From NCBI RefSeq assembly GCF_004004565.1, contig NZ_SACM01000004.1:124001-188000 (forward strand): a stretch of 64,000 nucleotides of DNA, in the 5' to 3' direction. A model generated the notes under the pieces. The model was not told where the DNA came from and searched no databases. It saw nothing but the letters and a program-made list of their open reading frames with translations. Origin of the DNA: Inhella crocodyli (GTDB taxonomy: Bacteria; Pseudomonadota; Gammaproteobacteria; Burkholderiales; Burkholderiaceae_C). Shown piece by piece: positions 42,571 through 50,456 of this stretch; the stretch's first letter is position 1; each line of letters starts with the position of its first letter. Made by a program: the position numbers and the translations under genes.

Positions 42571-43371
42571 TCAGCGCGCCATCCAACGCCGCAAGCGGTC
42601 GCTGAGCCCGTCCACCAGCGCCACCAGGATCAGCATGGCCACCAAGATGCTGGCCGTCTTGCCCATGTGGAACAGGCCCAGGTGGAAGGCCAGCAGCTGA
42701 CCCAGGCCGCCCGCGCCCACCACGCCTAGCACGGCGGCGGCGCGGATGTTGTTCTCCCAGCGGTACAGGGTGTAGCTGAGCAGTTGCGGCAGCACCGTGG
42801 GCAGGGTGGCGTACAGAAACACCTGCACGCGCGTGGCGCCTTGGGCGCGCAGGGCGTCGGCCGGGCCGGTGGGGGCGTTCTCCAGCGCTTCGGCGAACAG
42901 GCGGCCCAGCACGCCGCTGGTGTGCACGGCCAGGGCCAGGGTGCCGGCCATGGGCCCCAGGCCGGCGGCGATGAGCAGCAGCGCGGCCCACACCAACTCG
43001 GGCACGGCGCGCAGCGCGTTCAGGCCGGTGCGCGCCACCGCGCGCGCCCCGCCCTGCGCCGCGGCGGGCAGGGCCAGCGCCAGGCCGGCCGCGGCGGCCA
43101 GGGCGGTGCCCACGGCGCTCATGGCCAGGGTCTCCCACATCGCCGGGCCGAGCTTGGCCAGGAAGGCGGCGTGCGTGTCGGGGGGCCAGAACTCGGCCAC
43201 GAAGCGGCCCATGGCCCGCGCGCCCTCGGCGCTGAACAGGCCCGCCCACTGCAGGTCCAGGCTCCAGAAGCTGGCGACGACGAGGGCCAGCACGGCCAAG
43301 GTGAACCAGCAGGCCTTGCAGCGGGCGTTGAACAGTGGGGGTGGAAGAACCGGCTTCACGCTGGGTTTCAC
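42571..43371 (-). CDS. phnE: PhnE-type ABC permease, second subunit
   Basis: 266 aa. About six helices and the permease signature YRWENNIRAAAVLGVVGAGGLG near the C-terminus, where the ATPase docks. The GTG start at 43371 overlaps the first permease's stop by 4 nt. It is the last gene of the phnD-phnC-phnE-phnE-type operon. In this setting (senB and selD beside it) a selenium oxyanion is a likely cargo; phosphonate or phosphate is the alternative from family alone. Confidence 0.85.
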   Translation of the reverse strand: MKPSVKPVLPPPLFNARCKACWFTLAVLALVVASFWSLDLQWAGLFSAEGARAMGRFVAEFWPPDTHAAFLAKLGPAMWETLAMSAVGTALAAAAGLALALPAAAQGGARAVARTGLNALRAVPELVWAALLLIAAGLGPMAGTLALAVHTSGVLGRLFAEALENAPTGPADALRAQGATRVQVFLYATLPTVLPQLLSYTLYRWENNIRAAAVLGVVGAGGLGQLLAFHLGLFHMGKTASILVAMLILVALVDGLSDRLRRWMAR

Positions 43372-44204
43372 GCCAAGGCCTCCCGCAACCAGCGGCTCAC
43401 GCGGTCGGCCAGGGCCACCAGGGCCATGAAGACGAGCAGCATGGTGGCCACTTCGCCGCCGTTGAACATCTTCATGCTGCTGTCCATGGCCTGGCCCAGG
43501 CCGCCGGCGCCGACGAAGCCCAGCACCACCGAGCTGCGGATGGCGCATTCCCAGCGGTACACGGTGTAACTGCTGAGCTCGGCCGCGTTGCCCGGCAGCA
43601 GCGCGTAAGCAAAGGCCTGCAGGCGCCCGCTGCCTTGCTGCAGCAGCACGCGGGCGGGGGTGGCGTCGCCGCTTTCTAGGATGTCGGCGTACACCTTGCC
43701 CAGCATGCCGCCGTAGGTCAGCGCGATGGCCAGCACCCCGGCCGTGGGCCCCAGGCCCACCACGCGCACGAAGACCAGCGCCCACACCAGCTCGGGCACC
43801 GATCGCAGCACGATGGCCACCCAGCGCGCCCCTTGGCGCACCAGCGACGGCCCGCGGCCCATGCGACCGCGCAGCGACGACTGGCTGAGCGCGCGCACGC
43901 TCAGCAGCGCCAGGGGCACGGCCAGCAGCCAGCCCAGGGTGAGGCCCGCCGTGGCCATGGCCACGGTGCGCCAGGTGTCGCGCGCCACTTGCGCGAGGAA
44001 GTCGGCGTCGGTGCGGGGCGGCAGAAAGTCGCTCAGGAAACGGCCGGTGACCGACAAGGCGTGCGGGTCGAGCAGTACCGCCGGGTTCAGCTCGGTGGCG
44101 CGCCACAGCGGCCAGGCCAGCAGCAGGGCCAGCAGCGCCCAGCTCAGGCGGCCGCGCCAGGCGGGGTCGCGCAGGGCGGGGTGGGTCTGCACCAAAGACG
44201 TCAC
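43368..44204 (-). CDS. phnE: PhnE-type ABC permease, first subunit
   Basis: 278 aa with about six helices. The docking motif is YRWECAIRSSVVLGFVGAGGLG, with Cys where the second subunit has Asn. GTG start overlapping the ATPase stop (GTGA). Two different PhnE-like subunits in tandem suggest a heterodimeric channel. Same transport system as the genes on either side. Confidence 0.85.
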   Translation of the reverse strand: MTSLVQTHPALRDPAWRGRLSWALLALLLAWPLWRATELNPAVLLDPHALSVTGRFLSDFLPPRTDADFLAQVARDTWRTVAMATAGLTLGWLLAVPLALLSVRALSQSSLRGRMGRGPSLVRQGARWVAIVLRSVPELVWALVFVRVVGLGPTAGVLAIALTYGGMLGKVYADILESGDATPARVLLQQGSGRLQAFAYALLPGNAAELSSYTVYRWECAIRSSVVLGFVGAGGLGQAMDSSMKMFNGGEVATMLLVFMALVALADRVSRWLREALA

Positions 44205-45031
44205 CGGCAGGTCATGGGCACCGGCGCCGGGCCGGGCGGGGGCGCGTCGGCCACGGGCGGGGGGCCCTGCAGTTCGTGCTCGTGCTGCGCGTACAGCGCG
44301 GCCAGGCGCTCGGGCGTGACCTCGGCGGCCGGCAGGTCGAACTGCACCGCGCCGTCGCGCAGGCCGACCACGCGGGGAAAGGCCTGCAGCGCCAGGTCCA
44401 CGTGGTGCAGGCTGGCCACCAGGGTCACGCCGCGCTCGCGCGCCGCGGCCAGCAGCACCTGCAAGGCATCGCGGGCGCGGGTGGGGTCCAGCGCGGAGAG
44501 CGGCTCGTCCACCAGCCACAGGCGGGTGTCGCTGGCCAGCACGCGGGCCAGGCCCACGCGCTGGCGCTCGCCGCCGCTCAGGCGGTCCACGCGGTCCCAC
44601 AGCTTGTCGGCCAGGCCCAGCGGCGCCAGCGCGGCGTGGGCCAGCGGGGCCTCGCGGGGGTAGAACAAGGACGCCAAGCTCTTCAACAAGCCCCAGCGCG
44701 GCAAGCGCCCCGCCAGCACCGCGGTGACCACGCGCTGCCGCGGCGGCAGGGGTGGCGTTTGAGGGGCGATGAGCAGCTCGCGGCGCTGCGCGCGCAGGCC
44801 CGCGGCGTTCAGCGCCCAGGGCTCGACGCCGTTCATGCGCAGCCGGCCTTGCGTCAGCGGCAGGGCCAGGCCCAGCGCGTGCAGCAGGCTGGTTTTGCCC
44901 GCGCCCGAGGGGCCGATGAGCGCCACTGCCTCGCCCGCGTCCACCTGCAGGCCCACGCCGCGCAGGGCGTCGGGCGCTTCAGGGCGCGCAGCGGGGTGGC
45001 GGGCGTGGGCGCCCTCGAGCTGGACGTGCAT
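44201..45031 (-). CDS. phnC: PhnC-type ABC ATPase
   Basis: 276 aa. Walker A GPSGAGKT (about 41-48), signature LSGGERQRVGLARVLA, Walker B RLWLVDEPLSALD and a switch His in SLHHVD. It powers import through the two PhnE-like permeases. It begins 10 nt after the binding-protein gene. No C-P lyase genes (phnG-M) are in the window, which weakens the phosphonate reading. Confidence 0.87.
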   Translation of the reverse strand: MHVQLEGAHARHPAARPEAPDALRGVGLQVDAGEAVALIGPSGAGKTSLLHALGLALPLTQGRLRMNGVEPWALNAAGLRAQRRELLIAPQTPPLPPRQRVVTAVLAGRLPRWGLLKSLASLFYPREAPLAHAALAPLGLADKLWDRVDRLSGGERQRVGLARVLASDTRLWLVDEPLSALDPTRARDALQVLLAAARERGVTLVASLHHVDLALQAFPRVVGLRDGAVQFDLPAAEVTPERLAALYAQHEHELQGPPPVADAPPPGPAPVPMTCR

Positions 45032-45041
45032 CCTCAGCGGG

Positions 45042-45890
45042 TCAGAGCAAGCCGGCGGAGCGCGCGGCGTTCTCGATGCCCTGGTAGTTCTCCACCTTGC
45101 TGGGCACGAAGCGCGTGGCGCGCTGCAGCTTCAGGATCTCGGCGCCCTCGGGGGTGTCGGCCTTCAGCGCCAGCAGCGCGGCGGTGAGCTTGTCGCGCGT
45201 GGCCTTGGGCAGGTCGGCGTGCACCGTCCAGTTGTAGTCGTAGTAGGTCGGGGTGGTGAAGATCACGCGCACCTGGGCGGGGTCGACCTTCTTCTCGTCG
45301 ACGAACTTTTGCCAGACCGAGATGTTCAGCGCGCCACCGGCCACCTTGCCGCTGGCCACGGCCGCGATGGTGGCGTCGTGCGCGCCGCTGTAGGCCACGC
45401 GGCGGAAGGTCTTTTCGGGCTCCATGCCTTGCTGGATCAGGAAGTGGCGGGGCATCAGGTGGCCCGAGGTGGAGCTTTGCGAGCCGAAGCTCAGGTCCTT
45501 GCCCTTCAGGTCGGCCAGGGCCTTCACGGCCGGGTCGGCGGTGATGAAGAGGGAGCGGAACTTCTCGTCCTCTTCGCGCTGCACGATGGGGATGACCTTG
45601 CCGCCCGAGCGCACGTGTGCCTGCACGAAGGTGAAGCCACCGAACCAGGCCAGGTCCACCTTGCGGTTGACCAGGGTCTCCACGGCGGCGGCGTAGTCGG
45701 TCACGGGCGTGAACTCGACCTTCATGCCCAGCTGCTTCTCCAGGTAGGCCACCAGCGGGGCGGCCTTGCGGGCCAGCTCGGTGGGCGACTCGTCGGGGAT
45801 GGCGGTGATGCGGAACACGCCCCCGGTTTGCGCGAACGCCGGCAGGGCGGCAGCGGCCAGGGACAGGGCGAGGAGCGAGCGACGCAGCAT
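45042..45890 (-). CDS. PhnD-like periplasmic binding protein, possibly for a selenium oxyanion
   Basis: 282 aa. Signal peptide (about 1-20, ends PAFAQ), then the PhnD fold: ITAIPDESPTELARKAAPLVAYLEKQLGM at the N-terminus, VDLAWFGGFTFVQAHVRSGG as the ligand-loop region, and SSTSGHLMPRHFLIQQGM. GGAG lies 8 nt before the ATG. A PhnD subfamily is named as putative selenate-binding in genome annotation because it sits beside selD/senB-type genes; this gene has exactly that neighbourhood. The ligand is inferred, not shown. Confidence 0.82.
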   Translation of the reverse strand: MLRRSLLALSLAAAALPAFAQTGGVFRITAIPDESPTELARKAAPLVAYLEKQLGMKVEFTPVTDYAAAVETLVNRKVDLAWFGGFTFVQAHVRSGGKVIPIVQREEDEKFRSLFITADPAVKALADLKGKDLSFGSQSSTSGHLMPRHFLIQQGMEPEKTFRRVAYSGAHDATIAAVASGKVAGGALNISVWQKFVDEKKVDPAQVRVIFTTPTYYDYNWTVHADLPKATRDKLTAALLALKADTPEGAEILKLQRATRFVPSKVENYQGIENAARSAGLL

Positions 45891-45903
45891 GGGGGAGAAC
45901 TCC

Positions 45904-45931
45904 GGTGGGGTCAATGCGGTGGGGCGCATTG
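45904..45931. promoter_or_regulatory. perfect 7-bp dyad between the transporter operon and senB
   Basis: CAATGCG (45912-45918) and CGCATTG (45925-45931) are a perfect inverted repeat around GTGGGG, in the 76-bp gap between the divergent binding-protein gene and senB. GGTGGGG also occurs twice in direct order at 45904-45910 and 45918-45924. A shared operator is the simplest reading; no regulator gene is nearby. Confidence 0.4.
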
Positions 45932-45966
45932 GAGCAAAGTCCGCGCGCCCCGACACTGGGCGGGTC

Positions 45967-46926
45967 ATGGCCTCGATCACCCTCGTCACGCCCGCGCTGG
46001 CCGACGCCAACAACGGCAACTGGCAAACCGCCCGCCGCTGGGCACAGCTGCTGGGCGACGCCCACCGCGTGGACCTGCGCGCCGCGTGGCGGGCGGGCGA
46101 CCCGGCGGGTGCGCTGCTCATCGCCCTGCACGCGCGCCGCTCGGCGCCCAGCGTGGCGGCGTGGCCCGCCGACCGGCCGGTGGTGCTGGTGCTCACCGGC
46201 ACCGACCTGTACCGCGACATCGCCACCGACGCCAGCGCCCAGGCCAGCCTGGCGCGGGCGCAGGTGCTGGTGGTGCTGAACCGGCTGGGTGCCGACTCGC
46301 TGCCCCCGGCCCTGCGCGCCAGGGCCCAGGTGGTGCTGCCGGGCCTGCCGGCGCACGCCCCCGGGCCGCGGCCCCAGCGCTGGCTGCGGGCGTTGGCGGT
46401 CGGCCATCTGCGCGAAGAGAAAGACCCGCGCACGCTGTGGGCGGCGATGCGCCTGCTGGCCGACCGGCCCGACGTCAAACTGGACCACCTGGGGCGCGCG
46501 CTGGACCCGGCGCTCGGCACGGGTGCCGAGGCTTTGGCGCAGGCCTTGCCCACGACCTACCGCTGGCTGGGCGATCGCCCCCACGCCGAGGTGCGCCGCC
46601 GCCTGGCGCGCGCCCATGTGCTGGTGCACCCCAGCCGGATGGAGGGCGGCGCACACGCGGTGATCGAGGCCCTGCGCAGCGGCACGCCGGTGCTGGCCTC
46701 GCGCATCGACGGCAACCTGGGCCTGCTGGGCCGCGACTGGCCGGCGGTCTTCGAGCCCGGTGACGCGACCGGCTTGGCCGCATGGCTGCGCTGCTTGCGC
46801 GACACGCCCCGACTGTGGGCGGAGTTGGCCGCCTTGGCGGCGCAGCGGGGCGCCGACTTCGCCCCGGACCACGAGCGCGCGGCGCTGCACGCCCTCGTGG
46901 CGCGCGCGCTCAGCGCGACTCTTTGA
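45967..46926 (+). CDS. senB: selenosugar synthase SenB (glycosyltransferase)
   Basis: 319 aa. A GT-B-type glycosyltransferase with the SenB pattern: ITLVTPALADANNGNWQTARRWAQLL at the start, LLIALHARRSAPSV, TGTDLYRDI (residues 77-85), GHLREEKDPRTLW (from about 145) and HPSRMEGGAHAVIEA (about 222-236). SenB joins selenophosphate to a sugar from a UDP-sugar to give a selenosugar, which SenA uses to make selenoneine. SelD, which makes selenophosphate, follows 1.5 kb downstream on the same strand, with one gene on the opposite strand in between. SenA is not in the window, so the end product is unproven. Confidence 0.85.
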   Translation: MASITLVTPALADANNGNWQTARRWAQLLGDAHRVDLRAAWRAGDPAGALLIALHARRSAPSVAAWPADRPVVLVLTGTDLYRDIATDASAQASLARAQVLVVLNRLGADSLPPALRARAQVVLPGLPAHAPGPRPQRWLRALAVGHLREEKDPRTLWAAMRLLADRPDVKLDHLGRALDPALGTGAEALAQALPTTYRWLGDRPHAEVRRRLARAHVLVHPSRMEGGAHAVIEALRSGTPVLASRIDGNLGLLGRDWPAVFEPGDATGLAAWLRCLRDTPRLWAELAALAAQRGADFAPDHERAALHALVARALSATL

Positions 46927-48274
46927 GCGTCCAGTAGGCCAGCAGGTCCTCGTCGTCGGCTTGCACCGGAACCTGGTGCTTGCGCAGCAGGTGCAAGAGC
47001 ACGTCAACGTTGGGCGTCTTGCCCAAGGCCAGCTTGGCCCACACCCCGCGCTGTCCCCGGCGCTGCAAATGCAGGTGCTGGGCGCTCAGGTCGGCGAACT
47101 CGATCTCGTCCCAGGGCAGCTCGTCGTCGCCGCGCGACAGGCCGTCGTTCGTCAGGCGCACGGTGTGGAAGTCGAAGCCCTTGTGTTGCGCCAGGCCACG
47201 CGCGTAGGCCGGCGCCAAGCGGGCGAACACGCGCTGGCGCACGGCCTGGGTCAGTTCGGTGCCACGCGCCACCGCGCCGGCACGCCAGCCCGTGCCCATG
47301 GCCATCGGCGTGGCGTGCTTGCAGTGCAGCACCAGCCCTTCGGGCAGGCGCTCGCGCTGGCCCGGTTGGATGAAGAGCTGGCGCACCTGGGCGAGGTCGC
47401 GGGTGTCGTGGCGCCGGCCGTGCAAGCGCTCGATGGTGTCGGCACCCACCAAGGTCAGCGTGTCCTTGGTCAACAGCACGAAGGCGGTGGCCCCCAGGCC
47501 CAGCAAGGTCAGCATCCAGGCCAAGGCGTTGATTTGGCCCTGGTCGGCCCAGGCGTGCACGGCGAAGAACGCGCTGACACCGGCCACGGTGCCGCTGAGG
47601 GCACCGAAGAACACGCGGCGCGACACCCCGGCGAAGGCGGCCACGCCCTCGCGCTGCTGCGCGAGGCTCCAGCGCCAGGCGCGCCACTCCGAGCCCGCCC
47701 AAATCAGCAGCATCAACAGGCCCACGCCCGCCGCGGCCAGCAGGCCGGCGGCGTTGCCCAGCGGCGCGGGGTGGGCGCCCAGGCGCAGCACACCCGCCCC
47801 CAGCGCATCGCCCTCGGGCGACGCGACCTCGCTCAAGCCCTTGGGCATGGTCTGCCAGAGCCCTTGGTAAGGCGCCACCGGCAAGCGCCGCACCTGGGCC
47901 AGGTGGGTCTGGGCCTCCTCGGCCGTGGCGAAACGCTGCGGCAGCTCGAGCCACACGCGCAACGGCACCCGGCGGCCCTCGCTCAGCGCCTTGGCGTTGG
48001 CGGCGGTACCGACGGCCACCAGCACGGCCACGCTGTGGCGGCCGCTGCGCGTCGTGTCCAGCACGTGGCGACCCAATGGCACGGCCGCGGTGATCTGCAG
48101 GTGCTGGCGCTCGGGCACCACCAAACCGCCTTCGAGCGCGGCCACCGACTGCACCTGGAGTTCGCGCACGCCGGTGTCGCGGTTCAGCTCCATCAGGCCC
48201 ATCGCGCCGACGACCAACACCAACACCAAGCCCAAGAGCTTGCCACCGGCTTGTCGTTGCAGAAATTCCTTCAT
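46910..48274 (-). CDS. unrecognised membrane protein between senB and selD
   Basis: 454 aa, not recognised. One helix near the N-terminus (about 12-32, KLLGLVLVLVVGAMGLMEL), a periplasmic stretch of about 150 residues, three further helices between about 185 and 285, and a cytosolic C-terminal half of about 170 residues. The last part has an unusual HCKHATPMAMGTGW region and a hydrophilic ending with DEDLLAYWTLKESR. Its end overlaps senB's end by 17 nt, tail to tail. No function is suggested beyond the location. Confidence 0.75.
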   Translation of the reverse strand: MKEFLQRQAGGKLLGLVLVLVVGAMGLMELNRDTGVRELQVQSVAALEGGLVVPERQHLQITAAVPLGRHVLDTTRSGRHSVAVLVAVGTAANAKALSEGRRVPLRVWLELPQRFATAEEAQTHLAQVRRLPVAPYQGLWQTMPKGLSEVASPEGDALGAGVLRLGAHPAPLGNAAGLLAAAGVGLLMLLIWAGSEWRAWRWSLAQQREGVAAFAGVSRRVFFGALSGTVAGVSAFFAVHAWADQGQINALAWMLTLLGLGATAFVLLTKDTLTLVGADTIERLHGRRHDTRDLAQVRQLFIQPGQRERLPEGLVLHCKHATPMAMGTGWRAGAVARGTELTQAVRQRVFARLAPAYARGLAQHKGFDFHTVRLTNDGLSRGDDELPWDEIEFADLSAQHLHLQRRGQRGVWAKLALGKTPNVDVLLHLLRKHQVPVQADDEDLLAYWTLKESR

Positions 48275-48384
48275 GTCGGGTCGGTCCAGCGAGCGCACGC
48301 GCACCCGGCGCGGGCAAAGCGCGAGAGTCTAGGGCCAGCACTGGCTGGAAAATGCCGCCCAACCCCACCCCCCGGAGAAGCCCC

Positions 48385-49425
48385 ATGACCGAACCCCGCC
48401 TGACCAGCCTGTCCCACGGGGGCGGCTGCGGCTGCAAGATCGCGCCGGGGGTGCTGTCCGAGATCCTCAAGGGCAGCACCGGCTTCCCCATCCCGCCGGA
48501 GTTGATGGTGGGCATCGAAACGGCCGACGACGCCGCCGTCTACCGCCTCAACGACGAGCAGGCCCTGATCGCCACGACGGACTTCTTCATGCCCATCGTG
48601 GACGACCCCTTCGACTTCGGGCGCATCGCCGCCACCAACGCCATCAGCGACGTGTACGCCATGGGCGGCCGGCCCATCATGGCCCTGGCCTTGGTGGGCA
48701 TGCCCATCGCCACCCTGTCCACGGCCACCATCGGTCGCATCCTGGAAGGCGGGGCCAGCGTGTGCCGCGCCGCCGGCATCCCGATCGCCGGCGGGCACAC
48801 CATCGACTCGGTCGAGCCCATCTACGGCTTGGTGGCCCTGGGCCTGGTGCACCCCAGCCGCGTGCGCCGCAACGCCGACGCGAAAGCGGGCGACGTGCTG
48901 GTGCTGGGCAAGCCGCTGGGCGTGGGCGTGTACTCGGCCGCGCTCAAGAAGGAGCAACTGAGCGCCGACGGCTACGCCGCCCTGATCGCCGCCACCACGA
49001 AGCTCAACACCCCCGGCCCCGAGCTGGCCGCGCTGGACGGCGTGCACGCGCTGACCGACGTCACCGGCTTCGGCCTGGCCGGCCACGCGCTGGAGCTGGC
49101 ACGCGGCGCGAAAGTCGCCGTGCACCTGGACTGGCCGGCCGTGCCCCTGCTGCCGGGCGTGCGGGAACTGGCCGCGCAAGGCTTCGTCACCGGCGCCAGC
49201 GGGCGCAACTGGGCCGGCTACGGCGCCGACGTGACGCTGAACCCCAGCGTGACGGACCTCGACCGCGCGCTGCTGACCGACCCGCAAACCGCCGGCGGCC
49301 TGCTGGTGAGTTGCACGCCCGCGGCCCTGCCCGACGTGCAAGCGGTGTTTGCGCGCCACGGCTTTGCGCACAGCGCCGTCGTGGGTCGGGTCGAGGCCGG
49401 CCAAGGCTTGCACGTCCATGGCTGA
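48385..49425 (+). CDS. selD: selenophosphate synthetase (selenide, water dikinase)
   Basis: 346 aa. Makes selenophosphate from selenide and ATP. HGGGCGCK at residues 11-18 holds the catalytic Cys15 with Lys18 (a Cys form, not selenocysteine: the codon is TGC). DDAAVYRL, TTDFFMPIVDDPFDFGRIAATNA and AGGHTIDSVEP are ATP/metal motifs. GGAG lies 7 nt before the ATG at 48385; the longer frame to 48352 is not needed. The stop overlaps the mnmH start by 8 nt. It may supply both MnmH and SenB. Confidence 0.97.
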   Translation: MTEPRLTSLSHGGGCGCKIAPGVLSEILKGSTGFPIPPELMVGIETADDAAVYRLNDEQALIATTDFFMPIVDDPFDFGRIAATNAISDVYAMGGRPIMALALVGMPIATLSTATIGRILEGGASVCRAAGIPIAGGHTIDSVEPIYGLVALGLVHPSRVRRNADAKAGDVLVLGKPLGVGVYSAALKKEQLSADGYAALIAATTKLNTPGPELAALDGVHALTDVTGFGLAGHALELARGAKVAVHLDWPAVPLLPGVRELAAQGFVTGASGRNWAGYGADVTLNPSVTDLDRALLTDPQTAGGLLVSCTPAALPDVQAVFARHGFAHSAVVGRVEAGQGLHVHG

Positions 49426-50446
49426 GCTGCACGGCATCCGCCCTTTGGGCGATTACGCGCTGATCATCGACGCGCGCACGCCCAAAGAGTTCGACGAGGA
49501 CCACCTGCCCGGCGCCGTCAACCTGCCGGTGGTGTCGCAGGAGGAGTTCGCCGAAGTCGGCACCCTGCACCGCACCAACCCGCACGGGGCCTACGTGCTG
49601 GGCGCGCAGTACGCGCTGCGCAACATCGCGCGCCACATCGCCGAGGCCATCGCCCCGCGCAAGCCCAGCGACCGCATCCTCATTTACTGCTTCCGCGGCG
49701 GCAAGCGCAGCCGCGCCTGGGCCGACCCGGTGCGCAACATCGGCTACACGGTCGACGTGCTGCCCGGCGGTTGGAAGGCCTACCGCGCCTGGGTGCGCGA
49801 AGAGCTGGCCCGGCTGTCCACCGCCTTCGACTGGCGCGTGGTGACGGGCAGCACGGCCTCGGGCAAAACGCGCTTGCTGGACGCGCTGGCCCGCGAGGGC
49901 GCGCAGGTCGTCGACCTGGAGGGCCTGGCCGCGCACCGCGGCTCGCTCTTGGGCGACCTGCCCGCGCAGCCCCAGCCCACGCAAAAACTGTTCGACACCG
50001 CGCTGCGCGACACCCTCGCGAAGCTCGACCCCAGCCGCCCCGTGTGGGTGGAGGACGAGAGCAAGCGCATCGGCAAGCTGCAACTGCCCACCGCGCTGTT
50101 CGACGCCATCCGCGAGGCCCCCGTGGTGCGCGTGGAAGCCCCCCTGCCGGCACGGGTGGGCCTGTGCCGGGTGGACTACGCGCACTTCGCCGCCGACCCG
50201 GTGGCCATGGTCCAACGCCTGTGGCCGGTGCGGCCCCTGGTCGGCGGGGCGTGCTGGGCGGAATGGATGGCCCTGGCCGAGGCCGGCGAGGTCGACAGCT
50301 TGTTCGCCCGCCTGATGACCGACCACTACGACCCCTGCTACGCGCGCAGCGCCAATGCCCAGCGGCCCACCGTGCACACCTTGGCGTTGGCGGACCTGAA
50401 CGAGGACACGCTGCGCGAGGGCGCGCGCCAACTGCTCAAGGCCTGA
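49418..50446 (+). CDS. mnmH: tRNA 2-selenouridine synthase
   Basis: 342 aa, also called SelU/YbbB. Replaces sulfur by selenium in the wobble 2-thiouridine of certain tRNAs, using selenophosphate. The rhodanese domain carries Cys91 in LIYCFRGGKRS; the P-loop is GSTASGKT (144-151). WVEDESKRIGK and PVVRVEAPLPAR are family motifs. Overlaps selD by 8 nt, so the two form an operon. Confidence 0.96.
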   Translation: MAELHGIRPLGDYALIIDARTPKEFDEDHLPGAVNLPVVSQEEFAEVGTLHRTNPHGAYVLGAQYALRNIARHIAEAIAPRKPSDRILIYCFRGGKRSRAWADPVRNIGYTVDVLPGGWKAYRAWVREELARLSTAFDWRVVTGSTASGKTRLLDALAREGAQVVDLEGLAAHRGSLLGDLPAQPQPTQKLFDTALRDTLAKLDPSRPVWVEDESKRIGKLQLPTALFDAIREAPVVRVEAPLPARVGLCRVDYAHFAADPVAMVQRLWPVRPLVGGACWAEWMALAEAGEVDSLFARLMTDHYDPCYARSANAQRPTVHTLALADLNEDTLREGARQLLKA

Positions 50447-50456
50447 GGCCGGAGGT

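Noticed and set aside
42571-45890. Plain phosphonate uptake operon
   Set aside because: The family names fit, but no C-P lyase or phosphonatase gene is near, and senB/selD/mnmH adjoin it. Kept as the alternative reading, not the main one.
48424-48441. Selenocysteine codon in selD
   Set aside because: The active-site codons are TGC, so this SelD uses cysteine; no in-frame TGA is present.
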